Positions 44,815 to 56,869 of a DNA stretch of 64,000 nucleotides are shown here, piece by piece. Origin of the DNA: Corbicula japonica (Eukaryota > Mollusca > Bivalvia > Venerida > Cyrenidae); assembly GCA_038501625.1 (NCBI GenBank), contig JAZAYU010000015.1, forward strand, positions 8,392,991 through 8,456,990, given 5' to 3'. Position 1 is the stretch's first letter. The number at the start of each line of letters is the position of its first letter. The position numbers and the translations under genes are program-made. The notes under the pieces were generated by a model. That model made no database searches, was not told the origin of the DNA, and saw only the letters and a list, made by a program, of their open reading frames with translations.

Positions 44815-45045
44815 CGCTTTAGTCCTTATACACACATTTTATGTGTGTGCAACAAGTGTAGATCCAGATCAGCCAGCACATCCCTGCCATCTAATCTGGA
44901 TCTGCACTTGTTGCATCTTGGTCATAGCCTAATGCTTCAATGAATCAAAAAGCAAACAGTGCAGACCCAAATCCAGTGACATGGATGTGCCAACTGATCT
45001 GGATCTACACTTTGTCCACACCATAAAGGCATATATATATGGAGA
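44815..45045. repeat. GATC-hairpin family copy
   Basis: GTGTAGATCCAGATCAGCCA, ATCTAATCTGGATCTGCACT, GTGCAGACCCAAATCCAGTG and CAACTGATCTGGATCTACAC in order. Confidence 0.65.
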
Positions 45046-45117
45046 AAACATCAATGGATGTGAGTTTATTGTCACGATTTCTGGGCACACTGTTGGAGGT
45101 GAAAAACCTCTTTATTA

Positions 45118-45235
45118 CCGTATTTTCCAGCTTATAAGGCGATCTGCTTATAAGACGGGACCCCTACTTTGCTGCCAAAATCTAAGTTTTTTTGTATAGA
45201 CCCGTTTATAAGACGGGGTGAAATTTCAGTGAGTT
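45118..45235 (+). mobile_element. Half copy of a TA-type palindromic MITE
   Basis: TACCGTATTTTCCAGCTTAT followed by repeated CTTATAAG.CGG motifs; the opposite inverted end is not found. Confidence 0.5.
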
Positions 45236-46554
45236 CGGACCCGAAATTTTTGAATTTCGCCAAAAAAAATCGGTGAAATTTTCCGAAAATGTAACATTTT
45301 CGAAGCTACGTAACTGGAACATATCCTAATAAGCGTGAATTTAGACCCCAAAAATCGGCATTTTTTTCGGTAATTCATTCAGCTTTTTCAGTTTGTGATT
45401 AAATCAGGGTAAATGTGCCTTGTTTTAATGATATTTTAAATGTTATCTGAAAGAAATCCATCATCTATCATAGTTGTCCTTTTTCTGGTTTAGCTAATTT
45501 TTTGTCCTTTAATATTGTACTATCCAAAACTTTGAAAAAAATTCAAACAATGTCAAGAAGCTTAACATACAATGCAATGGGATGTCTTTTTTTTTCATAA
45601 AAGATTGCATTAGATATCTTTATATATTTGGCCGATTTACTTTGAGTGAATATGAACCATGTAGATCCATAACAGATAGTACTCATGCACCATCTGATCA
45701 AGATCTAGATCAAGAATTAAGAATTTATTGCTAAACAGATAATAATTCTTTTTCAACTTGTTTAAGGCATAGGGAATTTTTGAAAGTAGCTATTATTGAA
45801 AATGTATGCAAATGCTGACAAATATTTAAAGAACGTTAGGTGAGTTTACTAGATTAAAACTAGTTTTTACTCGGGAATATTCTTTTTCTGCTGGGGAAAA
45901 GGGGGATGGATCAAACATCCAGGGGACTTTCACAGCTCCCCAACCAGTTCTTACAGGGCCTAGGGCATGTATGATTACAGGTTAACAGCATTGTTGTTAC
46001 TTGTATATTATGTTCAAATGGAAATACATTTGTTATTGATGTTTAAACCGGTGTATTATAGCAAGATTTTATTATCGGGGTACAATAAACGAAAGAAAAT
46101 AAAACCAATGTGGTTACAATACATATCATATGTATATATTGTGATATTAAAGGTATAAATAAGTTGGAGTATGCATAAACTAGGCTCTGGTAATTTTAAA
46201 GTTATCTAATTGCATATTAGCTGCTTAATGAAAAAATTAGGGCTGTGTATCTCGGGGCCACCTGCCATACTATATGTATGCAATATGGAACAAGTGATTC
46301 ATGATGTGTATTGCAATACGCTGACTTGTTGTGTTTTTTTTTACTGTTGTTTTGTGTGATATTACATTGTATTTTTCTAATTGGTAGCTGTATTGTTATT
46401 GCTTATCGTTATGAGTGAATTTGAAACAAATCTGTAAAAATGGCTTTTAAACAGAATTTTATTATTTTGGAGCGCATAGACAGGTTTGAATTATAGCAGA
46501 ATTCTTTTTATACATTTGCCAATGATGAAGTACAATATGGGCAATACAATGGGT

Positions 46555-46837
46555 ACAGTACTGAAAATCATGAAATTGACAAACGGATCAGGAGTGGAGC
46601 AGAAGCTGACATCAAATCAATCTATGTAGGAGCACAATAGGAGCGGAATAAAATTGGATTCTGAACAGAATTGAAACAAATCGGTATGAGCGGCTTGAAG
46701 AGGAGCATTTCAACCTGATCAGAGCGAATCAGTACTATTGATAGTTCACTGGTTGTAAATAGTAGCGCTTCGAATCACTTATTCTGCTTCTACCGATTTC
46801 CTTCCAAAATTGTCAATTTCATGATTTTTAGTACTGT
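46555..46837. mobile_element. 283-bp inverted-repeat MITE
   Basis: Left ACAGTACTGAAAATCATGAA and right TTCATGATTTTTAGTACTGT are inverted repeats of about 28 bp including TTGACAA/TTGTCAA. Non-coding interior. Confidence 0.7.
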
Positions 46838-47548
46838 TTCAGTAATGATTTGATTGGCTGAATATCAGTTTATAAATATTTTTGCACCAGTGAATTTTTA
46901 AAGCATGAGAAATTGTGTATTTGGTGATAATTTCAAGATTTTCAGTTTTTGCTATTTTAGACAATAAAGTTTTAAATTTTTGCTATTTATAGAAACAATA
47001 AAAGTAAATAATTAAGTTACTTTTGTGTTATCAATTTGACTGCATTATTAACTTTTACAAGTTAAATGCATATTATATCAATGATGTCTGCTAAACTCAA
47101 TAAATGACATAGACCTTCTTTAAATATGAAGCGTGGTATCTCTTATTTACTTTTGTTTACAATACAATGTAATATTAAATTTGTACTTTATAGATTTTTT
47201 CCTATGGAAAAACAAGTACTTGTTTAACATGTTTAAGCATACTTATGCATCATTTAATTTCGGAGGGATCAAAGTCCGAGCAGAAAGCATAAATGACATT
47301 TTAGCGTGAGCATAAATTGTCACATTAGTGCAGTAACAGCACCATTTTAAAAAGGAGAGTTAGTGCAATAAAAGTACCATAAAAATAAGAAGAGTTATTC
47401 TGTTTTTGCACTACAGTGATGAAATTTTTGCAGTTGTCTTATAAAAAAAGATATTCAGTTAGTTATTTAATTGTTTGATTTCCCTTGGGTTACATTTGTA
47501 TTTTGCGCACTTTCCCTAGAATGAACTATTTGAGAACAAAACTTTCAC

Positions 47549-47703
47549 AAAATAAAATGCTACCATAGTATTTGATGCAAAAATAAAATGATACCATAGT
47601 ATTTGATGCAAAAATAAAATGATACCATAGTATTTGATGCAAAAATAAAATGATACCATAGTATTTGATGCAAAAATAAAATGATAGCATAGTATTTGAT
47701 GCA
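47549..47703 (+). repeat. Five-copy 31-bp minisatellite
   Basis: Unit AAAATGATACCATAGTATTT plus GATGC and A-rich spacer, exact period 31. Uninterrupted direct repeats without unique spacers, so not CRISPR-like. Confidence 0.85.
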
Positions 47704-48032
47704 TTTTGGTTTTTTGTGGCCCTTTTGAAGAAAAGATGATACTAAACTTTTAATGAAAATTTCATCAGGCAACACATCCGACTCGCGGAGTTCTAGTTAT
47801 AATTTTATCTTTTATCCTGACAAAGTAGCAGATGTGACACAAGTGTTTAACTGAACTCATCTAGTCATGTCTGTTAAGTGACTGTTTATAATAATGAAGG
47901 TGTTTGACAAAGGAATCAACCTTTTACCCCATGAGATATGGCTGTTATACCATACATGAACAGTGTTCCTTCTCAACCCCTTCTACACTGTTTGCTTTTC
48001 ATTCATTCTAATGAAGTGTACATCCAGTGCCC

Positions 48033-48168
48033 AAGGTTATAAAGCTGAGCATGGAAACCAGTCTCAAATCTCAAGCATCTGATTGGCTGAAATGGCGACA
48101 GGTCGCCATTTCAGCCAATCAGATGCTTGAGATTTGAGACTGGTTTCCAATCTCAGCTTTATAACCTT
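48033..48168. mobile_element. CCAAT-containing palindromic MITE, full copy
   Basis: 67-bp arms separated by AG: AAGGTTATAAAGCTGAG outermost, then GGAAACCAGTCTCAAATCTC, then AGCATCTGATTGGCTGAAAT and GGCGAC at the centre. The arms differ at about two bases. Other copies: 61079-61172, 36852-36967, and halves near 32010, 59900 and 22090. Confidence 0.85.
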
Positions 48169-50401
48169 CAGACCTGATGTGCTGGCTGATCTGTATCGTG
48201 ATCTTAACTGGTTCCATATGTGATAAAAAAATTGATGTAGTAAATGATTATTCGTTTCGGAAACTTTTCTTTTAGAGAGGCCTCTTTCTGCCTTCTAATG
48301 AAATCCGCAAACTAGTGTGTGATATTAATATTAACTTTAGCATATTGTTGCAAATTGCAAGCCTAAAATCACATTTTAAAATAAACTGATACCACATTTT
48401 TTGCCATGCAAGATTTAAAATTGGTCTCAATTACATGATTGTATGCAGAGTTTTTGTGTTTTAAGTGACAGGTTTATTTACATAATTCTAAAATAATCGA
48501 GATATACAGCTAAAGAACCCCTTGAAGTTCAAGATTTGTTGAATCAACAGTGTTTACATTTTTACAGGTTTTATACAAACAGACTGTAAACTGTGGTATC
48601 ATTTAATTTAGTGGGGATCAGATTTCACACAAAAGTAATAATTGTTGGCGTAATTTCAAAACCTTTTACAAGGTTTTTATCTTATGAAATTTCCACCAAT
48701 CAGAATATGATATGAAAACATTGGGTCAATTACACTGAAATTACAATAACATTAAAAACCTTCAATTAAATAACAATTACCATTACGCATATTCTCAAAT
48801 GTTATTAATTTAGTAGTTTTACTTCCTCTTATAGTTACTGCCTAGTGTCGAAGGGGGATCACTGTGTTTAGTAAGACTGAAACTTAAATGTATACAGTAT
48901 GATTTTTGTTAACTTTATAGTGTTTTAGTCAGATGTAGGCTGTGCAATAATTATTGTTAAATGATTTAATTTGACTACTGTCTTGTTATGCCCCCCCCGC
49001 CCCCCCCCCTCCAAAGAAGCGGAGGAATATTGCTTTGCACATGTCGGTCAGTCCGTCCATCCACCTGACCAACCGTAACCAACCTTGTCTGATCAACCTT
49101 AACCAACTTTGCCGGATCAATAACTCAACAAAGATTTGACATACAGTCCTCAGATTTGGTAGGGAGGTTATTCACCACAAGTAGATGACCCCTATTAATT
49201 TTAAGGTCAGTAGGTCAAAGGTCAAGGTCAGAGACTGTCCAATAAAATAACGGAAGATTACTATCCATTTGGCGTTAAGGCAGCGTACATGCTTTACAAA
49301 CATCTCTTGTTTCTGTATGTGTATCTACACTTTAGTACCTTTTCTGTGGTTTTATTGTAAATACAATGTACAAGTTTATTTTATGCATTCCAGTGAATCA
49401 TCGATCTTCTCAGTGAAATAACAGTGATTATCAACTCTTCTGAAACTTAGATTGTCATTATTATTTTCTCTGTTTTATTTTATGTTTGTAATTATAAGTA
49501 AATTCAATGTGAAAATAAAGAAAATTAAAATAATAAATAAAGAATTAAACAAAAATATATAGTTTGAGTTCATCATGTCATGGCATTAATACCAAACAGA
49601 ATTTGAACTCTTTCTTGTGATTTTTTGTTTAAACCAAGAAAAGTTTTAGTTCAAAGCATAAAAATAAACAGAACATCAATTTTGTTTTTATCAGTGTAAA
49701 TTTTTTGTAAGTGACCTTTACTTTGAAGCCAACGACACAAATACAATCAGAAACAATGTTTCAAGGAAGACTAACTACACATTTAGTCTTGTGAGAATAG
49801 CTCAAATTGCCCTCAAGAAATTGTGCAGAAAATTTATTTTTATAACAGTAACCTTGACCCCACTGCGCCCAAAATGTAATTGCAATCAAGATATAAAATT
49901 ATTTATTTTTAGAAACAATCACCTGTGCAAAGTATTAAAACAGGGTACTTTCACAACAAATTTGGTGAGAGTGTCTCGAAGCATTCTCAATTTGTTTTTT
50001 GTTGTTGTTGTTTTTGCTAAAAACGAGTGTGTGGGCATATACATGGCCAAGATCTTCCCCGCCCCTTCTACCCGAACTATCACTTCATAAGAAACAGAAC
50101 TAGCAAAGTCTCAACGTTTAACTTGAAATAGTAAAATCTTACATTGATTTTATTTCGAATAAAACATGTTTTACTGGTTTGTGTAGAGGGTTGACAAGTG
50201 GCATCTAAAGTCCAAAGCTTTTTACTAGATTTAATCAAAAGTTTAAAAAAAATATCTGTAAAAATCAGAATGATATTATTTCTTTTTGGTAATTTCTGTG
50301 ATTCCAGTACCTGATATTTTTAGTTTCTTGTAAATTATCAATTAAAGCATATGGTCTACGGCGACAATGGTTATATGTTGGGGAAATTATATATTTGTTT
50401 A

Positions 50402-50544
50402 TGTCACGGTACGAATCTAGTCACTATCTGGGGAGAAGATGTGTATGCGAACGGATAGCTCAGTCGGGAGAGCACTCGCTCTGTAAGCGAAGGGTCCCGG
50501 GTTCGAGTCCCGGTCTGGCTGCACATTCTTTCTCACATGTGACA
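50402..50544 (+). repeat. 5' LTR of the TRIM-like element
   Basis: 143 bp, about eight differences from the 3' LTR by eye. The tRNA-like segment is at about 50449-50523: D-arm GCTC/GAGC, anticodon arm CTCGC/GCGAA with loop TCTGTAA, T-arm CCGGG/CCCGG; only four acceptor pairs next to the core. Confidence 0.88.
50449..50523 (+). other. tRNA-like module in the 5' LTR
   Basis: A-box TAGCTCAGTCGG and B-box GGTTCGAGTCC are perfect pol III promoter matches. The outer acceptor pairs fail and position 33 of the loop is C rather than T, so it is not a functional tRNA; UGU would be the nominal anticodon. Confidence 0.7.
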
Positions 50545-50546
50545 TT

Positions 50547-50564
50547 TGGCGCCCAACGGGGGAC
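50547..50564 (+). other. Primer-binding site (tRNA-Lys type)
   Basis: TGGCGCCCAACGGGGGAC, two bases after the 5' LTR CA. It matches the lysine-tRNA class PBS used by many retroelements, with a short mismatch near the 3' part. Confidence 0.75.
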
Positions 50565-50663
50565 CGTGATAGCTAGCAGGTTCGGCCACCAGCCTGTAAT
50601 AGCAAATTAAATACATGTAACTCTCTGGAATTCGAGGACAAATTTCCAATTTTGGGGGGTGTA

Positions 50664-50806
50664 TGTCACGGTACGAATCCAGTCACTATCTGGGGAGAAG
50701 ATGTGTATGCGAACGGATAGCTCAGTCGGGAGAGCACTCGCCTGTTAGCGAGGGGTCCCGGGTTCGAGTCCTGGTCTGCCTGCACATTCTTTCTCACACT
50801 GAGACA
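50664..50806 (+). repeat. 3' LTR of the TRIM-like element
   Basis: 143 bp; the tRNA-like module here has a fully paired CTCGC/GCGAG anticodon stem but a six-base loop CTGTTA. Ends GAGACA (one mismatch in the inverted tip). Confidence 0.88.
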
Positions 50807-51641
50807 TTTACATTAAAATTGTAAGTCTACCATTTCAGTAACGATTCAAGTACATGTTATCAAAAAAATTTTTTTGGATAAAGTGTGTTTGTTTGTTGAT
50901 GTTTTTAGTTAAAAATCATTCTTATAAATTTAAATTTACTTGCATAATTACGTAAATTCTTTGTATGCCCACTTCATCAGCATATTAACCTAAATTTGGT
51001 TTTAAGTGGTTGTTAATTTTAAAATATGTTTACATTGCAAATTTTATTGTTACCAGTCTTGCACATATACTCATGCACGCATGCACTCACGCATGCACGC
51101 ACGTTTGCACGGACGCGGTCGCAAGTTTTACTTAGGCTTGTATGCAAATAACAAAAAAAGGGTTGAACTTTATATTTGCAACGCAGACTTTATCCTCTTA
51201 TATTTAGCCAGCATTTTAATTCTTCATCAACGGACCGTATCTTTTAGGTGTTTTTGTAGACGTTTCATTATGGTATGATGTTTATAGTGCAGGTTTATTT
51301 CAAATCAAATAAAAGAAGGCTTCGCTAACTTCCTGTTCGATTGGTACTTCCCAGGAGGGAAGAGGCTCAAATTGGAAGGTATTACACGATTTAAAAAATT
51401 TCTCTAAGCCCCCTCCCCCACCACCACCTTTATTGTAATCTAGATGCACATTAACATCTGTTAAGTAACACGCGTACTATTTTTCATACTAAAAACAGGG
51501 TAAAGTTTAATAATCGTCAATAAAGTTACTTGTAGAAATTTGTGCGATTTGTAAAATTTGATAAAGGCCGTAAGGCCGAAACGTCAGATTATTAAAAAAG
51601 TGGAAATATCTGTGAAGAAAGTTACCATTCTGTAAATTACT

Positions 51642-51884
51642 ACTACCCTTTCCTCCATAAATACGCTTTTTACGCATGTGCGACCAGTGTAGATCCAGAT
51701 CAGCCGGCACATCCGTGCCGTCTGATCAGGATCTGCACTAGTCGCAATTTGGTCAGAAATAACCTAACGAATTAAAAAGCGGACAGTGCAGATCCTGATC
51801 AGACGGCACAGATTTGCCGGCTGAACCGGATCTACACTGTTCGCCCACGCATTAAAGGTGTGTCTATGGAGGAAATGGTTAAAC
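51642..51884. repeat. GATC-hairpin family, near-full copy
   Basis: Outer inverted ends ACCCTTTCCTCCATAAATAC and TGTCTATGGAGGAAATGGTT. Inside are two smaller palindromes: GTGTAGATCCAGATCAGCCG pairs with TCTGATCAGGATCTGCAC, and GTGCAGATCCTGATCAGACG pairs with CTGAACCGGATCTACAC. Hence palindromes nested within a palindrome, with ACCTAACGAATTAAAAAGCG near the centre. At least eight other copies or pieces occur in the window. Confidence 0.8.
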
Positions 51885-53264
51885 TGATTCATATTATACC
51901 TGTACATGTTATTTGAGTGTTTTATATGAATTTTAGTTTTTACTATTGACTGAATAACTTTGCGCTACTATGAAAATGTTCTGAAAGTCACAAAGCGCTT
52001 ATCTACATGTACGTATGTTGCCTTTATAAAATCTATTGCTGGAGTTTTAATTCGAGAATGACTCTTCCCTCTTTTGAAGTAACTATCGTATCTTTAGTAT
52101 ACTGCCCCTTTCATTTCGCTAATGAAAGGTTTAAAACTACTCTTGCTTGAAGTTTAGAAGAAGATGTGTTAAATGTATGTAAATTACAAGTTCGATTAAT
52201 GTGCTGGTGATAAATTCTCAATGGACATTCTTGAATGAAATTGAAAACAATATTGTGTTAACGTGTACATGACGAATTGTATTCGAACCCGGACTATATT
52301 TAAAAATAAAAGCATCTGAGGTAGGTGCTAGTCTTTAATAATGTCTTTGAAATTAATTAAATTATTTGCTAAGGAATTAATAAACATGAATTTATTTAAA
52401 TAATCATCTATTTTCCTTTCGAAAATCCATCAATAAAACGTGAAATAAAACATTGCGGTCAATTACTGTCGCGCGGACGAATTTGCGCGCGAACGTCGCA
52501 AACGACATTTCAAGCAGACATTAATTCGCGCAGATATATTATCCTAATAAGATCAATTATTATGGGATAAATGTCGCTGGGATTTTATTTTTGAACAGTT
52601 TCCCTTGCGCGAAATACACAAACATTAAACAAACGCGGATTATCTTGATACTACAGTGTTGCGCAAGGTTTGTAATTTTAAAATCAGAATATTTGATTTG
52701 GAGGAAACCATATAGAATTCAATTTTATCGTTCTGCCCCACCTCCTTTGTATTGCATTCATGGGTTTGGGCGGTTTTAGATGCAAGAAATCCGGTGCAAT
52801 GTACAAGTTCAAGGAATAGACCCCCTGGGTCTTTAACGTTACCAGAGTAGAGCATCGATTCACCTACCAAGGGGAGGGGGTATAGACTGGTTTCATGAGA
52901 AATGTTTCAATCGGCTGAGTATAGATAGACACAGATATTCTCCTTCCCGGAAGTGGGCCAGTACTTATTTAATGCGAAGCCCATAGTCTATTATTTTAAC
53001 CCCATTATAACTTAAATTAAATGCTCATGCAATGAGCATTTATTTAAATATGCTTGGTAAAAAAAATAATTGTTCGAGGATATTTCGTTCATTCCCGGAA
53101 GAATGTAAATCCTGTGGAAGACATGTTTGTTTAATATAAGTTGACAATGGAGAGAAATTGTCGGCTTTCCAGCTGTCGAATTTGGGTCATATTTATACAA
53201 CTAGGTTGATTAAGATCGGAATCCGTCTCAAATAAACACTAAACAAACCTTTAACAAAATAGAT

Positions 53265-53400
53265 GACGGGGAACTTTGAAAGCCACTAAACACGACAAAT
53301 ACTTGTAAGAAAATAATACAGTCTGTTAGATTGATCTTGTTCGTGTGCAGTTAAGAAAATGCGCATTTTTGCCCTAGCCGCCAAGCCCCGGATTGTAAAA
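53265..53400 (-). repeat. GGCTAGGCGG interspersed repeat, fragment
   Basis: GGAACTTTGAAAGCCACTAA, AACACGACAAATACTTG and GCCCTAGCCGCCAAGCCCCG in minus orientation. Confidence 0.55.
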
Positions 53401-53513
53401 CACCGCACGTTATTTTTTAAGTCGTCGTTAAAACACCCAAAGACAAACAATACACAATAAATTATTAAAATAATACTATCTATAAAAAAGTATAAATGAT
53501 GAAATATAACATT

Positions 53514-54234
53514 TTGTTCGTTTATGCGGTGATTTTCAACGCATAAAAAATACTTTTTTATGCGGCAAAAATGCACACTTTTGAAGCATAGAACAATTAA
53601 AGCAATAAGTCCCAAGTAATCCACATGTGATATGTAACCATTGTCCTAATCCCAGGGCCTTTAAAAAAAATCCATATGAAAGACCCTGCCACGCCGATGT
53701 TGAGACAGTGGTTACCATTACGAAGAATAAGCAAGTTTAAAAAATCGCCACCTGGCAATGTGTGCCAAAAATAACAATAAAACAAAATTTACTGAATAGG
53801 CCAACGAGCATGCCAATTATATACATGTTTATTAATGAAAAGAATATCTTAATTTTTTAATGATTAGAATATCTCAATATTAACTTAATCAAGGGCCATA
53901 ATTATGTCGTTACTGAAACAATAAAAATAGCAGGTAACAGCTTCCTAAACAAATGAATAGAATGGAACTCTGGAGACTGCCATTTTTATAAAACTTCGAA
54001 ACAGACGGATATCATCGTTATCAACGTCATCATCATCGTGTTCTTCAAATATTAGAACTCTGTTTTAAGCTTTATAATAAATGGTTAAATCAATCCTCTT
54101 TATGCGACAAAAAGGCACAGTTGCGCCGCATGTAAGAAATTTCTACTTTATGCGTTGAGCGTAGCCGCAAAAACGCGTTCGATCTGTTTATGCGTTGAAA
54201 ATCACCGCATAAACGAACATAAATTTGTTTATGC
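53514..54234. mobile_element. Fold-back element with TTTATGCGG arms
   Basis: Arms 53514-53548 and about 54198-54234 are inverted: GTTCGTTTATGCGGTGATTT against AAATCACCGCATAAACGAAC. Further TTATGCGGC motifs occur inside and just outside. Non-coding; the class is not assigned. Confidence 0.6.
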
Positions 54235-54984
54235 GGCGATGCTCCTATGCGGCGTTACAATGCTCTAAAATTTAACTTGCACAACTGTAGACTAAGTGGC
54301 GAGACAGTATTGTTTCACGTTTAATCTGTTGATAATGACCCAGGCTGGACCAAAACTAAAACAAATATCATATTTGCACGGAAATGTGTAATCAGCAGTT
54401 ATTTAATATCAATTTCTTTGTGTGGTTTTGTTTGTTGTTGACACAGAAGCTATCGCCAGCGCTCCTAGAATCCCGAGTATGTAATTTAAGTTTTGTTTTA
54501 ATCTCTTAATCTGCTTTACTTATTTTAAGTTCATCTTGCGAATACACCAATCAGATTTTGTCATAGTGATGAATTTATAACAAGTCCGGGTTCAATATAG
54601 TAAACCACCCAACCTAATTCTTCGCGCCCCAATATGATGTAGCCGTTATACCGAAAGCATTTGAACCCTTTAAAGATGATTGTAGTAGTTTCTGTTGTCA
54701 CGACGTTATTAATTTTACGTGTTCACCGCGTGCGTGTTACATTCGAAATTTTTAAATTTTTGAATAGAGACCAACATAAGTTGATTCACAACTATTATAA
54801 AAAAGAAAGTATCTTCCTTGCAAGACGTTTGTGCAATTTACATTTCTTTCAGAAAAAAAAAACGCGACTTAAAAGACGAAAAAATGCAGATGGTGCTTAT
54901 GTAAATCTCATTATGTTGTAAAAATCCGAAACGACGGTAATCATCTGTAATTATTGGATAATTTTATTTGTACCGATTCGTTGT

Positions 54985-55015
<31 letters not shown>

Positions 55016-55655
55016 CAAGCTTCTTTTCGACTTTATCAAGCGCGGGTTTACCAGCCGAACGAATCACTATTGCTAGTATGGCTATATATACCGCATGGTT
55101 ATTATAATTATTTTAAATATTTACTTACATGTAGTTATATTTTATAATAAAGTAGGAATCTAATATTCCGAAAAGTGTTAATAATCAAAGTTCCTTCAAG
55201 GTGTGAACCAATAAAAAAATCAAAACAAACTGAAATAAATTCGCTAATGTTGCAAAACGGTGATGGAACAGGTCAAGTTGGATAATTTGTCATCTTATCG
55301 TATTTGTACTTGAATAAATGTAAACATTTACCTGCGACGAAACTATTTCATATTACTGTTCACATATATACACACTCATCTTGACAATTTATGTACGTCA
55401 CGTTTTTCTAAGGTTGGTAAAAGTTTGTGTGAAATAAATAGCTTACAACATTTATGCATAGTGGCATGTTTTTATTATTTGTGCGGATAAGTACAAAACT
55501 TGTACACTTTCAAGGTTTGTTTCGCTTAGCTTTTCCCTTGTTTAGTATAAAATCCGTGTATATTAATTTTTCTTCACATGAAATCACAGACTGTTTTACA
55601 GAAATTTGTCATAATAATAGCAAACAAATTTTGTAAGCCTTATAAGTTGGAGTAT

Positions 55656-55892
55656 ATTATTATCATCATCATCATCAACAGCAGCAGCATCTTCACCATC
55701 ATCATCATCACCACCACCACTACCGCCACAATCATCATCAACATCATCAACATTATCATCATCATCACCACCACCGCGCCGCCGCCGCCACCACAATCAT
55801 CATCAACCTCATCATCATCAGCAGCAGCATCTTTACCATCAACATTATCATCATCATCATATTCAACATCATCATCATCATCGTCATCATTA
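55656..55892 (+). repeat. Compound (CAT)n/(CAC)n/(CAG)n microsatellite
   Basis: Trinucleotide tract of mixed CAT, CAC, CAA, CAG and GCC units over about 235 bp; it generates spurious repetitive frames on both strands. Confidence 0.9.
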
Positions 55893-56869
55893 ACTGCAAG
55901 AACAATAACTTCGTTGAGTGTGATTACCATTCAGAATAAGTTATGAATGCAAATATGGCGTGGGAAATTGGTATCGTGCAATCTATTATTTCGCTGGACG
56001 TAATTAGGGATAACTATCATAATTTTCTTTCGCGCGAGCATAAATTCGCGGATTTTTATTCTATTCGGAATTCTTAGAAGACATGTTTAAATTTTACTGA
56101 GGGTTAGAATCTGTAAATGATTTCATGCGAAAAGTAAAACATGGAACTAGATGATTTCAATACGAAACGCCATTGACTCCCGGCGAAACTTTGAAGTATT
56201 GTTTAAAAATGAAACTTTATGAAGTACTTCCCATAAAACACATAAAAATATAACTCAAAATCAGAAAAAAATACACCGTTTTTTTGTAATTGTGCAGTGG
56301 TTAGGTTGTCTTGATTTAAAACCTTTAAAATAAGCCCACACACTACGAAAATTTCAAAACTCAGCCGTCGGCTAAGTAATACACTAAAGTTGTCACATTG
56401 AACAACAAAGGTCTTGGTGTTTTATTGTCCCAAGTGCATTGACATAACCAAGTGTCCCTTAAATCAGGTATTTACAACTGATAACAAAATTGAATTTGCC
56501 TAAAGCTATCATGTCGGAAGAAAGTTACAATGAATACATCAATTATCTGCATCACTGTATATGTTAGCACTATATGTATATAAAGATACTTTTGTTTTAA
56601 AGTTTGCCAAATAAAGGGATAGTATAACCCTTTTCCTCCTATTTAGGGATTTTATTGTATGTGCGAACAGTTTAGATCCAGAGCAGCTGGCTCATTTAAG
56701 CCTAATTTATGAAGAACGCAACACCGTAGGTTAAAACTTTTAGTTAAAAGTTAATTATTGAGTTAATTATTTCGCAGTTTTAAAGGCGACCTTTTGTAGA
56801 ATATTTACAGTTTTCTGTGTAAGTAATCTACACTAAGGATGCGACATTCAGATGGGCAATCTATTACAC

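Larger units (their letters stand above)
43051..50401. other. Gene-poor repeat-rich region downstream of PNKD
   Basis: No exon recognised. Entries follow for the clearer repeats. Sequence around 43138-43260 contains AAGACCACCTGT motifs shared with 58050-58110. A molluscan TATGCC(C)n repeat with GTCGGTCAGTCCGTCC lies at about 48990-49315. Remaining stretches (about 45740-46550, 46840-47540, 48170-48980, 49320-50400) are AT-rich without identifiable features. Confidence 0.45.
50402..50806 (+). mobile_element. 405-bp TRIM-like LTR element with a tRNA-like module in each LTR
   Basis: Two 143-bp direct repeats (50402-50544, 50664-50806) start TG and end CA; the 5' copy has TGTCAC...GTGACA inverted tips. 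TTTA at 50398-50401 and 50807-50810 is a 4-bp target duplication. Two bases after the 5' LTR a primer-binding site TGGCGCCCAACGGGGGAC begins at 50547, whose first 12 nt complement the 3' end of insect-type tRNA-Lys. A purine-rich GGGGGGTGTA precedes the 3' LTR. The 119-bp interior has no coding capacity, so mobilisation would need gag-pol in trans. Each LTR carries a tRNA-like body with A- and B-boxes. The structure is seen directly; the TRIM assignment is inference from known architecture. Confidence 0.88.

Noticed and set aside
44615..44932. 105-residue frame
   Set aside because: The second half is GATC-hairpin repeat sequence; the first half has no recognisable domain or splice context.
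47549..47703. Possible CRISPR-like array
   Set aside because: Five contiguous 31-bp copies without unique spacers in a eukaryotic genome: a minisatellite.
50449..50523. Genuine tRNA gene
   Set aside because: Three outer acceptor pairs fail and position 33 is not U; it is also embedded in a direct repeat with LTR hallmarks.
55578..55946. Low-complexity Ser/Thr/Ile-rich and Asp-rich frames
   Set aside because: Translation of the trinucleotide microsatellite on both strands.
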